Shown: in pieces, positions 33,436 through 43,380 of the stretch | How the letters are laid out: the number at the start of each line of letters is the position of its first letter | Numbering within the stretch: position 1 is the first letter of the stretch | Assembly: GCA_001899855.1 (NCBI GenBank) | Contig: MKWR01000031.1 | Coordinates: 1-64,000, forward strand | DNA from: Lysobacterales bacterium 63-13 | GTDB taxonomy: Bacteria > Pseudomonadota > Gammaproteobacteria > Xanthomonadales > Rhodanobacteraceae | Direction of reading: 5' to 3' | DNA: 64,000 bases | Notes under the pieces: model-generated | The model's database searches: none | What the model saw: only the letters and a program-made list of their open reading frames with translations | What the model was told of the DNA's origin: nothing | Position numbers and translations under genes: made by a program

Positions 33436-34593
33436 TCAGGGCGTCGTGTCGGGATCGTGCAGGAAATCACCGACATGCACGGGACGCACGCTGTCCATCA
33501 CCAGGCCGTAGCTGACCCGCTTGAAGGTGCGGAAGACCATGACGTGGCCAATGAATTCGGGCGGCAACTGCACCTTGGAATCGTGCGGGTTGAAGAACGC
33601 GCGCGACTTGCCCTTCGGATAATCGGTATTGTCCTGGACCACTTCGCCATCGCTGTAGATGGAGTACGTGGTGCCGTTGTCGACACCGTCCTCGGCACCG
33701 CGCGACAGCGCGATCACCTGCAACGGACCCACGGCATTGAGGGCATCGGTGAAGGCGATGACACGCATGTTGTCGGGTGCCTGTGCCGGCGGATGCGGCA
33801 CGAACTGGTCGTCGTACGGGGTCGGATCGAGTGGCAGGATGAAATCGCCTTCGCGTACCTCGAAATCCGAATAGGTGACCAGTGCCGAGCTGGGATTGCC
33901 GGTGCGCGTCACCTGCACGACGCCGTATTCCAGTACTTCGTAGCCGAGGAAGCGCACCCGACCCTTGAAGCTCCATTCCATCGGGCCATGGCGCCAGAGC
34001 AGGCTCTTGCGTCCGTCACGGCCATCGCGTTCCTGTCGGTAGGTTTCGCGAACCTTGCCCTCGTCTTCCGGGGGCATGTCGTAATAGCGGCCCATCGGGC
34101 GGACGATGGCAAACTGGTCGCCGACATTCGCGCTGAGGCCACGGATGTAGACCAGTTGGCCGGCGGTGCCGCGCAGGCGGTTTTCCTCGACCGCGACAAT
34201 GTGCGGTGCATCGCGTATGGCATCTTCATCGACCACGCGCGAGTTCTTCAGGAATTGCTTGACGTCCGAAAGAGGGATCGGCTTGATGGCGTTGTCGAGC
34301 GAGGTCTCGCGGACGTGCGGACCGACCGAGCCCTCGCCGTGGCTGACACTGCCGTCGGAGAGGATCAACTGGTCGCCCGGGTAGATCAGATGCGGATTGC
34401 GCACCTTGCTGTTGAGTTGCCAGATTTCCGGCCAATGCCACGGCTTGATCAGGAATTTCGCGGAGATGCCCCACAACGTATCGCCTTTCTTGACGATGTA
34501 GCTGTGCGGTGCGTTGTCGGCCCACTGCTGTGCGGCGAACACGGAAACCGTGAGCAGAAGTCCTGCTGAAATCGAAAGTAGTTTTTTAAGCAT
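33436..34593 (-). CDS. LysM-domain cell-envelope protein
   Basis: About 385 residues; the ATG at 34593 starts MLKKLLSISAGLL, a signal peptide cut near residue 21. A LysM domain at about 31-78 (YIVKKGDTLWGISAKFL, then PHLIYPGDQL) should bind peptidoglycan. The rest is a long uncharacterised beta-rich region with no catalytic motif that I recognise. In Xanthomonadales a gene of this type lies in the same place, divergent from def-fmt-rsmB and next to dprA, so it is part of a conserved block; its role is probably structural at the cell wall. A terminator follows at 33381-33410. Confidence 0.9.
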   Translation of the reverse strand: MLKKLLSISAGLLLTVSVFAAQQWADNAPHSYIVKKGDTLWGISAKFLIKPWHWPEIWQLNSKVRNPHLIYPGDQLILSDGSVSHGEGSVGPHVRETSLDNAIKPIPLSDVKQFLKNSRVVDEDAIRDAPHIVAVEENRLRGTAGQLVYIRGLSANVGDQFAIVRPMGRYYDMPPEDEGKVRETYRQERDGRDGRKSLLWRHGPMEWSFKGRVRFLGYEVLEYGVVQVTRTGNPSSALVTYSDFEVREGDFILPLDPTPYDDQFVPHPPAQAPDNMRVIAFTDALNAVGPLQVIALSRGAEDGVDNGTTYSIYSDGEVVQDNTDYPKGKSRAFFNPHDSKVQLPPEFIGHVMVFRTFKRVSYGLVMDSVRPVHVGDFLHDPDTTP

Positions 34594-34917
34594 GGCGGCC
34601 AATTACCTGATTCCCCTACGGCTTTGCCGAGTGTATAGCAAACTTTGGGCAGCGCAAACGACCGCTCGCTGGAAACCTGAACCTTGTCGCAAACCGTGGC
34701 CCGGGCAGGAAACCGGGCCGCGCCTGCGGCACGGGCCACTTGTGCCGTCGCATGGGCGCCGATCGCTGGCCATTGCCGGGGAAAACCGGCGCCGGCAATC
34801 GCCTGCAAAGGGCGAACCGCGTAGACTTTGCGCCCTTCGCGGCTTGACCGCGCGCACATTGCCCCAAGCTTTGCCTGCATGCCCGCCGGAACGGCCCGCA
34901 ACAACCGGAACAGCACC
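34594..34917. other. Divergent promoter region between lysM and def
   Basis: 324 bases with no gene; it must contain the leftward lysM promoter (candidate at 34630-34657) and the rightward promoter for def-fmt-rsmB. No repeats or RNA structure stood out beyond GC-rich short palindromes near 34700-34740. Confidence 0.4.
34630..34657 (-). promoter_or_regulatory. Candidate lysM promoter
   Basis: On the minus strand TTGCGC (34652-34657) and TACACT (34630-34635) are separated by 16 bases, giving four-of-six matches to each sigma-70 box. It lies 37-65 bases upstream of the lysM start. The evidence is sequence similarity only. Confidence 0.35.
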
Positions 34918-35439
34918 ATGAGTCTGCTCAACATCCTCGAATTCCCCGATCCGCGCCTGCGCACCAAGGCGCAACCGGTGACCACGTTCGACAGCGCCCT
35001 GAAAAAACTCGCCGAAGACATGCTCGAGACGATGTATGACGCCCCGGGCATCGGCCTCGCCGCGACCCAGGTCGATCGCCACGTGCAGATGCTGGTACTC
35101 GATGTTTCCGAGGAAAAGAACGCGCCGATGATCATCGTCAATCCGCGCATCCTCGAAAAAGAGGGCACCGAGACCTGCCAGGAGGGCTGCCTGTCGGTGC
35201 CGGGGATCTTTGCCGACGTCGAACGTGCCGAACGCATCCGCCTGGCCGCGCAGGACGTGCAGGGCAATGCGTTCGAGATCGAGGCGGAAGGCCTGCTTGC
35301 CGTGTGCATCCAGCACGAGATGGATCACCTGATCGGCAAATTGTTCGTCGACTACCTTTCGCCGCTGAAGCGCGACATGGTGCGCAAGAAGCTGGAAAAG
35401 CAACGCCGCCACGCCGAACCCGCCAGCGCCAGCGCCTGA
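34918..35439 (+). CDS. def: Peptide deformylase
   Basis: A 173-residue metalloprotease that removes the formyl group from nascent proteins. The three signature motifs are present: GIGLAATQ (44-51), EGCLS (89-93) and HEMDH (133-137), so the metal ligands are Cys91, His133 and His137, and Glu134 is the catalytic acid. The ATG at 34918 fits [15 protein letters not shown]; an upstream open frame of 30 codons is not conserved. fmt begins 3 bases after the stop, the classical def-fmt-rsmB order. Confidence 0.97.
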   Translation: MSLLNILEFPDPRLRTKAQPVTTFDSALKKLAEDMLETMYDAPGIGLAATQVDRHVQMLVLDVSEEKNAPMIIVNPRILEKEGTETCQEGCLSVPGIFADVERAERIRLAAQDVQGNAFEIEAEGLLAVCIQHEMDHLIGKLFVDYLSPLKRDMVRKKLEKQRRHAEPASASA

Positions 35440-35442
35440 TTG

Positions 35443-36396
35443 ATGTCCGCACGCCTGCGCCTGGTGTTCGCGGGAACGCCGGAATTCGCCGTGCCGGCAC
35501 TGCATGCCTGCCTGCGCCCCGATTGCGAGGTCGTGGCGGTGTACACCCAGCCCGACCGCCCGGCCGGTCGCGGTCGCAAGCTGGCGGCGGGGCCACTGAA
35601 GCAGGCCGCCCTCGCTGCGGGAATCGAGGTCAGGCAACCCGAATCCCTGCGCAGTGCCGCGGCGCGACGCGAGCTGGCCGCGCTTGCGCCTGACCTGATG
35701 ATCGTGGTCGCCTATGGCCTCATCCTGTCGCCGTCGGTACTGGCGATTCCCGTGCACGGTTGCTGGAACGTGCATGCCTCGCTGCTGCCGCGTTGGCGCG
35801 GTGCGGCGCCGATCCAGCGCGCGATTCTCGCCGGCGATCGGCAATCGGGCGTCGCCCTGATGCAGATGGAAGCCGGCCTCGATACCGGCCCGGTGCTGCT
35901 TGAGCGACGCACGCCGATTGCCGAGGACGAGACCGGCGGCAGCCTGCATGACCGCCTTGCCCTGCTCGGTGCCGAGGTGCTTGGCGAAGGCCTGTCCCGA
36001 CTCGTTGCCGGCAACCTGCCCGAGGCGCGGGCGCAGTCCGGGACGGGCATCGAATACGCGCACAAGCTCGACAAGGCCGAGGCGCGGCTGCACTGGAACA
36101 CTTCGGCCATTGCCCTCGAGCGCAAGGTCCGCGCCTTCAATCCCTGGCCGATTGCCGAAACCGAACTGGCGGGCGAACGCCTGCGCATCTGGTCGGCGCG
36201 GGCACTCGCCGCCGCGCCGGGGGCGTTGCCCGGTCGCGTGATCGGCGTTGGCGCACAGGGCCTCGATATCGCCTGTGCCGATGGCGTGCTGCGCATCCTC
36301 GAAATCCAGCGCGACGGTGGGCGGCGCATGCCGGTGCGCGATTGGCTCAACGCGCGACCGGCACTCGCGGAAACCTTGCCAGGCGCGCAGGCGTGA
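35443..36396 (+). CDS. fmt: Methionyl-tRNA formyltransferase
   Basis: A 317-residue enzyme that formylates initiator Met-tRNA. The N-terminal domain has [15 protein letters not shown] and the signature [16 protein letters not shown] with the catalytic Asn/His/Asp set (NVHASLLP, and D in GLDTGPVL). A C-terminal OB-fold domain (about 210-315) follows. The ATG at 35443 is chosen over the TTG at 35440. The stop overlaps the rsmB GTG by GTGA, so it is coupled to the next gene. Confidence 0.96.
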   Translation: MSARLRLVFAGTPEFAVPALHACLRPDCEVVAVYTQPDRPAGRGRKLAAGPLKQAALAAGIEVRQPESLRSAAARRELAALAPDLMIVVAYGLILSPSVLAIPVHGCWNVHASLLPRWRGAAPIQRAILAGDRQSGVALMQMEAGLDTGPVLLERRTPIAEDETGGSLHDRLALLGAEVLGEGLSRLVAGNLPEARAQSGTGIEYAHKLDKAEARLHWNTSAIALERKVRAFNPWPIAETELAGERLRIWSARALAAAPGALPGRVIGVGAQGLDIACADGVLRILEIQRDGGRRMPVRDWLNARPALAETLPGAQA

Positions 36397-37718
36397 GCGG
36401 CGCGACCGACAGCGTCGGCGCCGCGATCCGCGCCGATGCCGCGCGCGTCCTCGCGCGGATCGTCTTCGATGGCGTTTCCCTGCGTTCGGCCTTCGATGCG
36501 CGCGCGGCGCGCAGCGCGGATGCACGCGATCGCGCATTGTTGTCGGCAACGTTGTTTTCGGCCTCGCGCTGGTGGCTGCGTTTCGATGCGGTGCTGGCAC
36601 GCTTGCTCGAACGCGCGTTGCCGGCCAAGGCCCGGGAAATCCATGCCTTGCTGGTGCTTGGCCTGGTGCAGATCGAGACCATGGGCATGCCCGAGTACGC
36701 CGTGGTCGCCGCCTGCGTCGATGCCGCGCGCCTGCTCGGCCAGCCGCGCCATGCCGGCCTGGTCAATGCCGTGCTGCGCCGCTACCTGCGCGAACGCGAG
36801 GCGCTGCTGGCTGCAGCTGACCTCGATGCAGTCAGCCGCCATGCGCATCCACGCTGGATGATCGAGCGCATCAGCAGCGACTGGCCCCGCGATGCCGAGG
36901 CGATTTTCGCCGCGAACAATTGCGCGGCGGCACTGACCCTGCGCGTCAATCGGCGCCGCAGTTCGCCTGAGGACATGATCGCGCGCCTGGCCGCCGCGGG
37001 CGTGGTCGCGGAAGCCCCGGCGCATTTGCCGGACGGCCTGATCCTCGCGGAAAGCACGGATGTCAGCCGCTTGCCGGGATTTGCCGAAGGCTGCTTCTCG
37101 GTGCAGGACGGCGCCGCCCAGCAGGTCGTCGACCTGCTCGATGTCGCCGCCGGCCAGCGCGTGCTCGATGCCTGCGCCGCGCCGGGCGGCAAGAGCGCGC
37201 ATATCCTCGAGCGCGCCGCGGTCGAACTGACCGCCCTCGATGCGGATGCCGGGCGCCTGCCGCGCGTGCGCGAAAACCTGGCCCGGCTCGGCCTGAGTGC
37301 AAACGTGCTGCACGGCGATGCGTCGCGTCCGCCAGGCTGGTGGGATGGCAAGCCGTTCGACCGCATCCTCCTCGATGCGCCGTGCTCGGCCAGCGGCATC
37401 ATCCGGCGCCAACCAGACATCAAGCTGCATCGCCGCGCCGCCGACATCGCGCCGCTGGCGGCAATGCAGGCGAGACTCGGGGCAGCGCTGTGGCCTATGC
37501 TCGCGCCGGGCGGCAAGCTGCTCTACGCAACCTGCTCGATTTTCCGCGCCGAGAACGAGGTGGTGGTTGCGGGCCTGCTTGATGCCCATGCCGATGCCCG
37601 CGCGCTGCCGATTGCCGAGCGCCACGGGCGCGTCGCCGGCAATGGTCGGCAGAACCTGCCGGGGAACAAGGGAATGGACGGGTTTTATTATGCGCTTGTG
37701 GAAAAAGATCGCAGTTAG
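36393..37718 (+). CDS. rsmB: 16S rRNA m5C967 methyltransferase
   Basis: A 441-residue SAM-dependent methyltransferase. The N-terminal 140 residues form the NusB-like RNA-binding domain ([20 protein letters not shown]). The catalytic part has the SAM loop [17 protein letters not shown], the DAPCSASG motif and the nucleophile motif LLYATCSIF, ending in [13 protein letters not shown]. The GTG start at 36393 overlaps the fmt stop by four bases; a longer frame upstream lies inside fmt. It overlaps the next gene by 29 bases. Confidence 0.95.
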   Translation: MSGATDSVGAAIRADAARVLARIVFDGVSLRSAFDARAARSADARDRALLSATLFSASRWWLRFDAVLARLLERALPAKAREIHALLVLGLVQIETMGMPEYAVVAACVDAARLLGQPRHAGLVNAVLRRYLREREALLAAADLDAVSRHAHPRWMIERISSDWPRDAEAIFAANNCAAALTLRVNRRRSSPEDMIARLAAAGVVAEAPAHLPDGLILAESTDVSRLPGFAEGCFSVQDGAAQQVVDLLDVAAGQRVLDACAAPGGKSAHILERAAVELTALDADAGRLPRVRENLARLGLSANVLHGDASRPPGWWDGKPFDRILLDAPCSASGIIRRQPDIKLHRRAADIAPLAAMQARLGAALWPMLAPGGKLLYATCSIFRAENEVVVAGLLDAHADARALPIAERHGRVAGNGRQNLPGNKGMDGFYYALVEKDRS

Positions 37719-38241
37719 CGTGATCCTGGCCGGCCTCCTCGGCGGCTGCGACGCGCTGCGCGAGCAAGCGCCCGGCAGCCTGCAGGTGCATGAGGCGCGG
37801 CTGGTCGCGGGGGCCGACGGCATGCGCCTGGAGGTCAATCTCGACTGTCGCTTCAACGGGCCGATCAATGATGCGCTCGAGCATGGCATTCCGATCACGC
37901 TGGATGTGCACCTGCGCGCACGCGGCATTGCCGGCGCGCTGGATGATCGACGCCAGATCGAGCTGCGCTATTTCCCGTTGACCCGGCGCTACCAGTTGCG
38001 CGACAGCGCCAGCGATGCCGTGCGCAGCTTCGCCGCATCCGCCTACCTGACCGATGCACTGGCAGCGCTGCGCCTGCCATTGCCGGCGACGTTCGCCGGG
38101 CTGGCCGCGGGGACGCGCCTGCAGCTGGACGTGCAACTCGATCATTCGGCCTTGCCGGGTGCCCTGCGACTGCCGGCCATGCTCGAGCCGGCCTGGCGCC
38201 TCACTGCACCGGAGTTTGCGTGGATCGTCGCGGCTGGTTGA
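37690..38241 (+). CDS. DUF4390 lipoprotein
   Basis: About 183 residues, starting with an ATG at 37690 inside the end of rsmB (29-base overlap). The N-terminus is a lipoprotein signal (hydrophobic stretch then LLGGC with Cys20 as the lipidated residue). The remaining sequence is beta-rich, with VHEARLVAGADGMRLEVNL and LDDRRQIELRYFPLTRRYQL, which fit DUF4390. Its position between rsmB and the ntrY-like kinase is conserved in Xanthomonadales and other gammaproteobacteria; it probably assists the sensor at the envelope. The stop overlaps the kinase start by 22 bases. Confidence 0.88.
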   Translation: MRLWKKIAVSVILAGLLGGCDALREQAPGSLQVHEARLVAGADGMRLEVNLDCRFNGPINDALEHGIPITLDVHLRARGIAGALDDRRQIELRYFPLTRRYQLRDSASDAVRSFAASAYLTDALAALRLPLPATFAGLAAGTRLQLDVQLDHSALPGALRLPAMLEPAWRLTAPEFAWIVAAG

Positions 38242-40397
38242 ACCTGATCGGGCGACGCGTGCTGCCGACGCTCGCCGTGCTCGCCTTGCTCATTGCCTCG
38301 CTGAAGCTGGCCGAACAGGCGGCGGGCGGCAGCGGTGCCTTCGTCGATGCCTATCGCTGGGTGCTCGGCGCGGCCGTGCTCGCCCTGCTCGTGTTGTTCG
38401 TGCTGATCGGCCGGCGCCTGTGGTCGCTGCGCCGGGATCTTGGCCGCGAGGCGCCGGGCGCGCGGCTCAGTCGCCGCCTGCTGCTGACCCTGGTCCTGCT
38501 CGCCGTGCCGCCGGTTGTCGTCGTCTATGGATTCGCCTTGCGCTTCATCAATGCCACGGTCGACAGCTGGTTCGATGTCAGCCTGGAGACGGCACTGGAC
38601 GACGCACTCGAAGTTGGCCGCATTGTCATCGACGAGCACCTGCGCAAGGCCGAAGCGGGCACCAGCGGACTCGCCGATGAATTGGTCAGCGTCTTCGATG
38701 GCAACCTGCAGGCCAGCCTCGATCGCGAGATCGAGCCGCTGGGCGCGACCCAGCTCAGCGTGTTCGATGCCGATCGTCGCGTGCTCGCCATCGCCAGTTC
38801 CGATCCGCGCTACCTCGATCCCTCATTCCCCGATGCGGCGACGCTGATGCGGGTCAGTGGCGAGGATCGCTTCGCCGCGGCCGAACCCCTCGGTGACCTG
38901 CTCCTGATCCGTGTCGTCATGCCGATCGGATCAAGTTCCGGGGGCGGCAAGCCGCGCCTGCTGCAGGGCCTGTTCCCGCTGCCCGAACGCCTGCAACCGC
39001 TGACCGCGAGCATCGAGAAGGCAAGTTTCGATTTCCAGCGCCTGAAATACCTGCGCGGCTCGCTGAAGCTGACCTTCGGCCTGATCCTGACCTTCGTGCT
39101 GACCCTGTCGGTATTGTTTGCCGTGCTTGCCGCGTTCGGCGTGTCGCGGCGCCTGCTGGCGCCGGTCGGCCGGCTGATCCATGCGACGCGCGCCATCGGT
39201 GCCGGACGCTTCGAGGCACCCTTGCCGGTGGCCAGCAACGACGAGCTTGGCCAGCTGGTCAATTCGTTCAACCAGATGAGCCGCGAACTCGAACTGGCCG
39301 GCATGCGCGCGCAACGCAGCGCCGAGGAAATCGACACGCAACGGGTCTGGCTGGGTGCCGTGCTCGAACGCCTGTCGGCTGGCGTGCTTGGCTTCGATCA
39401 TGCCGGCGTCCTGCGCGTGGCCAACCGTGCCGGCGAGGCCATCCTTGGCGTTTCCATCAGCCACTACGGCGGGCATACCCTCGCCGAGATCAAGCGCGAC
39501 CATCCCGAGCTGGCCAGCATTGCCGATCCGCTGGCGCGGCACATGCGCGAAGGTTTGCGCGAGTGGCGCGAGGAGATCGTCGTCGAATCCTCCAGCGGTC
39601 GGCGCGTGTTGATGTTGCGTGGTGCCGCGCTGCCGGGCGATGGCGGTTTCGTCGCCGTGTTCGACGACCTCACGGTGCTCAACAGCGCGCAGCGTGATGC
39701 CGCCTGGGGCGAAGTCGCGCGACGCCTCGCGCATGAGGTGAAGAATCCGCTGACGCCGATCCAGCTTGCCGCCGAGCGCCTGCGCCGGCGTTTCATCGGT
39801 CGCCTGCCGGCCGACGACAGCGAACTGCTCGATCGCGCCACGCACACGATTGTCAGCCAGGTCGAAGCATTGAAGACCATGGTCAATGCCTTTGGCGACT
39901 ATGCGCGGCCGCCGCAACTGACCACGCGCCCGGTGGCCCTGCATGCCTTGGTCGCCGAGGTGCTCGACTTGTACGGCAGCGACCAGCGCCTGAGCCTGAG
40001 CCGGCAGTTTGTCGATGGCGAGCCGATGGTGAAGGTCGATGCCGTGCGCCTGCGCCAGGCCATGCACAACCTGCTGAAGAATGCGCTGGAGGCCATCGGT
40101 GACCAGCGCAAGCCGCAGATTGTCGTGGCCACCGAGATTGCCCGTGAAGGCGACAACGCCTGGGTCGACATCATCGTCAGCGACAATGGCTCCGGCTTGC
40201 CGGAGGGTTTCGGCGAGCGCTGGTTCGAGCCCTACACATCGAGCAAGGCGCGCGGCACCGGGCTCGGCCTGGCCGTGGTCAAGAAGATCGCCGAGGAACA
40301 TGGTGGCAGCGTGCGTGCGATGCAGCGCGAAGGGGGCGGCGCGTCCTTCATCCTGCGCCTGCCGCTGGGTGGTCATGGTGGCCGCAGCGACCACTGA
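38220..40397 (+). CDS. ntrY: NtrY-like sensor histidine kinase
   Basis: A 725-residue inner-membrane kinase. Two N-terminal transmembrane helices (about 10-30 and 43-62) are followed by a third near 83-105, a periplasmic region of about 180 residues and a fourth near 285-308. Then come HAMP (about 310-365), a PAS-like domain (about 370-480), HisKA with His505 in RRLAHEVKNPLTPIQ and the HATPase domain with N box NLLKNALEAIG, DNGSGLPEGF and GTGLGLAVVKKI. The GTG start overlaps DUF4390. In relatives an NtrX response regulator follows directly; here three glycosylation genes come first and the regulator is at 45.2 kb. Confidence 0.93.
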   Translation: MDRRGWLNLIGRRVLPTLAVLALLIASLKLAEQAAGGSGAFVDAYRWVLGAAVLALLVLFVLIGRRLWSLRRDLGREAPGARLSRRLLLTLVLLAVPPVVVVYGFALRFINATVDSWFDVSLETALDDALEVGRIVIDEHLRKAEAGTSGLADELVSVFDGNLQASLDREIEPLGATQLSVFDADRRVLAIASSDPRYLDPSFPDAATLMRVSGEDRFAAAEPLGDLLLIRVVMPIGSSSGGGKPRLLQGLFPLPERLQPLTASIEKASFDFQRLKYLRGSLKLTFGLILTFVLTLSVLFAVLAAFGVSRRLLAPVGRLIHATRAIGAGRFEAPLPVASNDELGQLVNSFNQMSRELELAGMRAQRSAEEIDTQRVWLGAVLERLSAGVLGFDHAGVLRVANRAGEAILGVSISHYGGHTLAEIKRDHPELASIADPLARHMREGLREWREEIVVESSSGRRVLMLRGAALPGDGGFVAVFDDLTVLNSAQRDAAWGEVARRLAHEVKNPLTPIQLAAERLRRRFIGRLPADDSELLDRATHTIVSQVEALKTMVNAFGDYARPPQLTTRPVALHALVAEVLDLYGSDQRLSLSRQFVDGEPMVKVDAVRLRQAMHNLLKNALEAIGDQRKPQIVVATEIAREGDNAWVDIIVSDNGSGLPEGFGERWFEPYTSSKARGTGLGLAVVKKIAEEHGGSVRAMQREGGGASFILRLPLGGHGGRSDH

Positions 40398-40485
40398 TGG
40401 CGCAGCGGGCATGCGTCGGGGCGGCATCGATCAATCTTCGACAGACTCTGGGCTATCCTGATCCATTGCCTGATCGAGTCGCCAA

Positions 40486-42231
40486 GTGACAGCCGAGTCT
40501 TTCCATCCCGCGCCCGGAACGCCGCACGATCGCCGCGAGTTCTGGCTGTTCCTGCTGATTGCCCTGGTCGTGCTTGCTGCCGGCATCGGCCTGCGTGATC
40601 CCTGGCCGGCCGACGAGCCGCGCTTTGCCCTCGCCGCCAGGCACATGGTCGAGAGCGGCAACTGGCTGATCACCCATCGCGGCAGCGAGTTGTATTCGGA
40701 CAAGCCGCCGCTGTTCATGATCCTGCAGGCGGCGTCGTACGAGTTGACGCACAACTGGCGCATTGCCTTCCTGCTGCCCTCGCTGCTGGCCGCCCTCGGC
40801 ACGCTGCTGCTGACCTACGATTTCGGCCGCCGCCTGTGGGGACATCGGATTGGCCTGTGGGCGGCCATCCTCGTCCTCTCCACATTCCAGTTTGCCTACC
40901 AGTCCAAGCGCGCGCAGATCGACCCGCTGGTGACGTTCTTCATCACCCTGGCCAATTACGGGTTGCTGCGGCATTTCCTGCTCGGCCCGGACTGGCGCGC
41001 GTACTGGCTCGGCTGCTTCGCCGCCGGACTCGGCGTCATCAGCAAGGGTGTCGGCGTGCTGGCCTTGCTGATGGTCCTGCCGTTTGCCTTTGCGCGCTGG
41101 CGGCACTGGTCGCACCTGGCGGAGTTCCGCGGTGGTTTGCTGCGCTGGGCGGGCGGCGCGCTGGCTTTCCTCGGTGCCATCGCCCTGTGGATCGTGCCCA
41201 TGGTGCTCAGCGTGCGCGCCAGTGGCACGCCGGAATACCAGGCCTATCTGGATGACATCCTGTTCCGGCAGACCGCCGCGCGCTATGCGGAATCCTGGGA
41301 TCACCACCAGCCGTGGTGGTATTTCGCCGAAGTCATTGCCTATGGCTGGTTGCCGCTGGGCATCGTCCTGCTGGGCGTGGTGCCGCGCTGGATCGAACGG
41401 CTGCGGGCGCGCGATGCGCGTTTCCTGCTGCCGCTGGCCTGGGTGGCCTTGATTGTCGTGTTCTTCTCGGTGCCCAGTGGCAAGCGCGATGTCTACATCA
41501 TGCCGGCCTTGCCGTGGGTTGCCCTGATGAGTGCTCCGTTTGTCGATGGATTGCTCGAGCGCGCCTGGTTGCGGCGCGCATTGTTTGCCTTGACCGCCAT
41601 GCTCGCGGCGGTTTTCCTGCTTGCCGGGATCGGCGCGTGGAATGGCTGGATCCCGGCCGCCCAGGCGTTGGTGATCGAGCGCGGACTCGACCACGGTGGC
41701 GCGGGCTTGTGGGCCTTGCTGGTCGGCATTGGCGCGATCGCGGCACTCGCCCTGGTGCTGTTTCGCGTCCGCCGCAGCGAGATCGGCCTCGGCATGACGC
41801 TGGCGGGGCTTTGGCTGGCTTGGGGATTCTGGGCCTATCCGGTGCTCAACGACTCGACGTCGGCGGCGAAGATCATGCGCGATGCCGGCGCTGTGGCCGG
41901 GCCCGATGCCGAAATCGCCCTGGTCGGCTGGAAGGAGCAGAACCTGCTGCTGGCCGATCGCGAGGTCACCGAGTTCGGCTTCAAGAAACCGAAAAGCCGC
42001 CAGCTTGCCGAGGCCATCCGCTGGCAGGAGGCGAAGCCCGACACACGTTGGGTGTTCATCCTCGATCGGGTCATGGCCCCGTGCATCGATCGCGACAAGG
42101 CTGTTGTCGTCGGCCACGCCAATCGTCGTGAATGGCTGATGTTCAAGGCCGATGCGGTCGCTCCAGCCTGCCGCGGCGGCAAGGTTCCCGAGGCGGCTGC
42201 GGCGACCGCGGAACCGGACGACGAGGAATAG
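40486..42231 (+). CDS. ArnT/PMT-family glycosyltransferase (GT-C fold)
   Basis: A 581-residue integral membrane glycosyltransferase with about 12 transmembrane helices over residues 20-430, followed by a soluble tail. The first periplasmic loop holds DPWPADEPRFALAARHM with the Asp-Glu pair expected in ArnT/PMT enzymes, and a GSELYSDKPPLFMIL segment that matches the family. Such proteins transfer sugars from polyprenyl phosphate to lipid A, glycans or proteins in the periplasm. The GTG start at 40486 is 88 bases after ntrY. The acceptor is unknown. The next two genes also act on envelope glycans. Confidence 0.88.
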   Translation: MTAESFHPAPGTPHDRREFWLFLLIALVVLAAGIGLRDPWPADEPRFALAARHMVESGNWLITHRGSELYSDKPPLFMILQAASYELTHNWRIAFLLPSLLAALGTLLLTYDFGRRLWGHRIGLWAAILVLSTFQFAYQSKRAQIDPLVTFFITLANYGLLRHFLLGPDWRAYWLGCFAAGLGVISKGVGVLALLMVLPFAFARWRHWSHLAEFRGGLLRWAGGALAFLGAIALWIVPMVLSVRASGTPEYQAYLDDILFRQTAARYAESWDHHQPWWYFAEVIAYGWLPLGIVLLGVVPRWIERLRARDARFLLPLAWVALIVVFFSVPSGKRDVYIMPALPWVALMSAPFVDGLLERAWLRRALFALTAMLAAVFLLAGIGAWNGWIPAAQALVIERGLDHGGAGLWALLVGIGAIAALALVLFRVRRSEIGLGMTLAGLWLAWGFWAYPVLNDSTSAAKIMRDAGAVAGPDAEIALVGWKEQNLLLADREVTEFGFKKPKSRQLAEAIRWQEAKPDTRWVFILDRVMAPCIDRDKAVVVGHANRREWLMFKADAVAPACRGGKVPEAAAATAEPDDEE

Positions 42232-42324
42232 CGCGCAACCTGCGGACGGATTATCTTTATCCCTTTCTCGGACGCGGGGTGTTGCGGGCTCGGGGCCGAT
42301 GTCTGCGGCCAGACTGCATCGTGC

Positions 42325-43380
42325 ATGAAACGCTACCTGCTTTTTGCGGCGAACCTGTATGCCTTGCCGATCCTGCGCCCGCTCGCCCGGGCCATTGCCG
42401 CCAGCGGCGGCGAAGCGGCCTGGTTCGTCGGCGCGCCGCTGGCCGGCTACATGGAAGCCGACGAGCGCGTATTGCGCGATCGCGCGCAAGTCGCGGCATT
42501 CGCGCCGCGCGCCGTGTTTTCCGCAAGCAACTGGGTGCCGTATTTCTTTCCCGGCATCAAGGTGCAGGTCTTCCACGGCTTCAGTGTCGACAAACGCCCG
42601 CCCGATCGCGGCCATTTCCGCATTCGCGGATGGTTCGACCTCTATTGCACGCAAGGTCCCTCGACCACCGAACCGTTTCAGCAACTGGCCCGGCACCACG
42701 GTCACTTCGCCGTGGTCGAGACGGGCTGGCCGAAACTGGATCCGCTTTTTGCCATGCACGGCCAACGGCAGGAGTTGCCGGCGGCCAACGGACGCAAGGT
42801 CTGCATGTACGCGGCCACGTTCACGCACGGGCTGAGTTCGGCCAACGCCCTGTACGCGCAGATTGCCCGGCAGGTTGCCAGTGGCGAGCGTTACTGGCTG
42901 TTGACCTTGCACCCGAAGGCCGACGAGGATGTCAGGGAGCGATATCGCGCGCTGAGCGGTGCGAATGCGCAATTCTTCGAGGCCCATCAATTGACGCGCA
43001 TGATGTCCGCGGCCGACCTGCTGGTTTCAGATACCTCTTCGGTCGTCGCCGAATTCCTCGTCCAGGGCAAGCCGGTGGTGACCTTTCGCAACCGCTCGCC
43101 GAAACCCTGCATGATCGACATCGGTGATCCGCAAATGCTTGAGGCGGCCTTGTGCCAGGCTCTCGATGCGCCGCCGGGCCTGCTCGGGGAAATCCGCGAA
43201 TTCGCCGCGCGCACGCATCCGAGCCGCAACGGCCAGGCCAGCGAGCGCGTGCTGGAAGCCGCCGAGGATCTCATCGGCGGCCGCCTCGGCACGCTCGCGC
43301 CGAAGCCGCGCAACCTGCTGCGGAAACTGCAGGGTCGCTTGCTCTATCGACGCTGGCTCAGCCAACTCATGCGCGCATGA
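42325..43380 (+). CDS. CDP-glycerol glycerophosphotransferase-like enzyme
   Basis: A 351-residue protein of the PF04464 (glyphos_transf) superfamily, related to TagB/TagF and to bacterial glycosyl/glycerophosphate transferases. The VFHGFSVDKRP motif near residue 88 and the VSDTSSVVAEFLVQGKPVV motif near residue 235 match the two conserved parts, the latter with the SDxSS nucleotide-binding signature. It has no signal peptide and the C-terminus is basic. Teichoic acids are absent from Gram-negative bacteria, so a phosphoglycerol or phospho-sugar decoration of a surface glycan is more likely. The stop overlaps the next start by ATGA. Confidence 0.8.
   Translation: MKRYLLFAANLYALPILRPLARAIAASGGEAAWFVGAPLAGYMEADERVLRDRAQVAAFAPRAVFSASNWVPYFFPGIKVQVFHGFSVDKRPPDRGHFRIRGWFDLYCTQGPSTTEPFQQLARHHGHFAVVETGWPKLDPLFAMHGQRQELPAANGRKVCMYAATFTHGLSSANALYAQIARQVASGERYWLLTLHPKADEDVRERYRALSGANAQFFEAHQLTRMMSAADLLVSDTSSVVAEFLVQGKPVVTFRNRSPKPCMIDIGDPQMLEAALCQALDAPPGLLGEIREFAARTHPSRNGQASERVLEAAEDLIGGRLGTLAPKPRNLLRKLQGRLLYRRWLSQLMRA

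Noticed and set aside
40453-42990. An 845-codon leftward frame opposite the ArnT-like gene
   Set aside because: Its composition is Gln/Arg/His-rich without motifs, and the sense strand encodes a good membrane protein.
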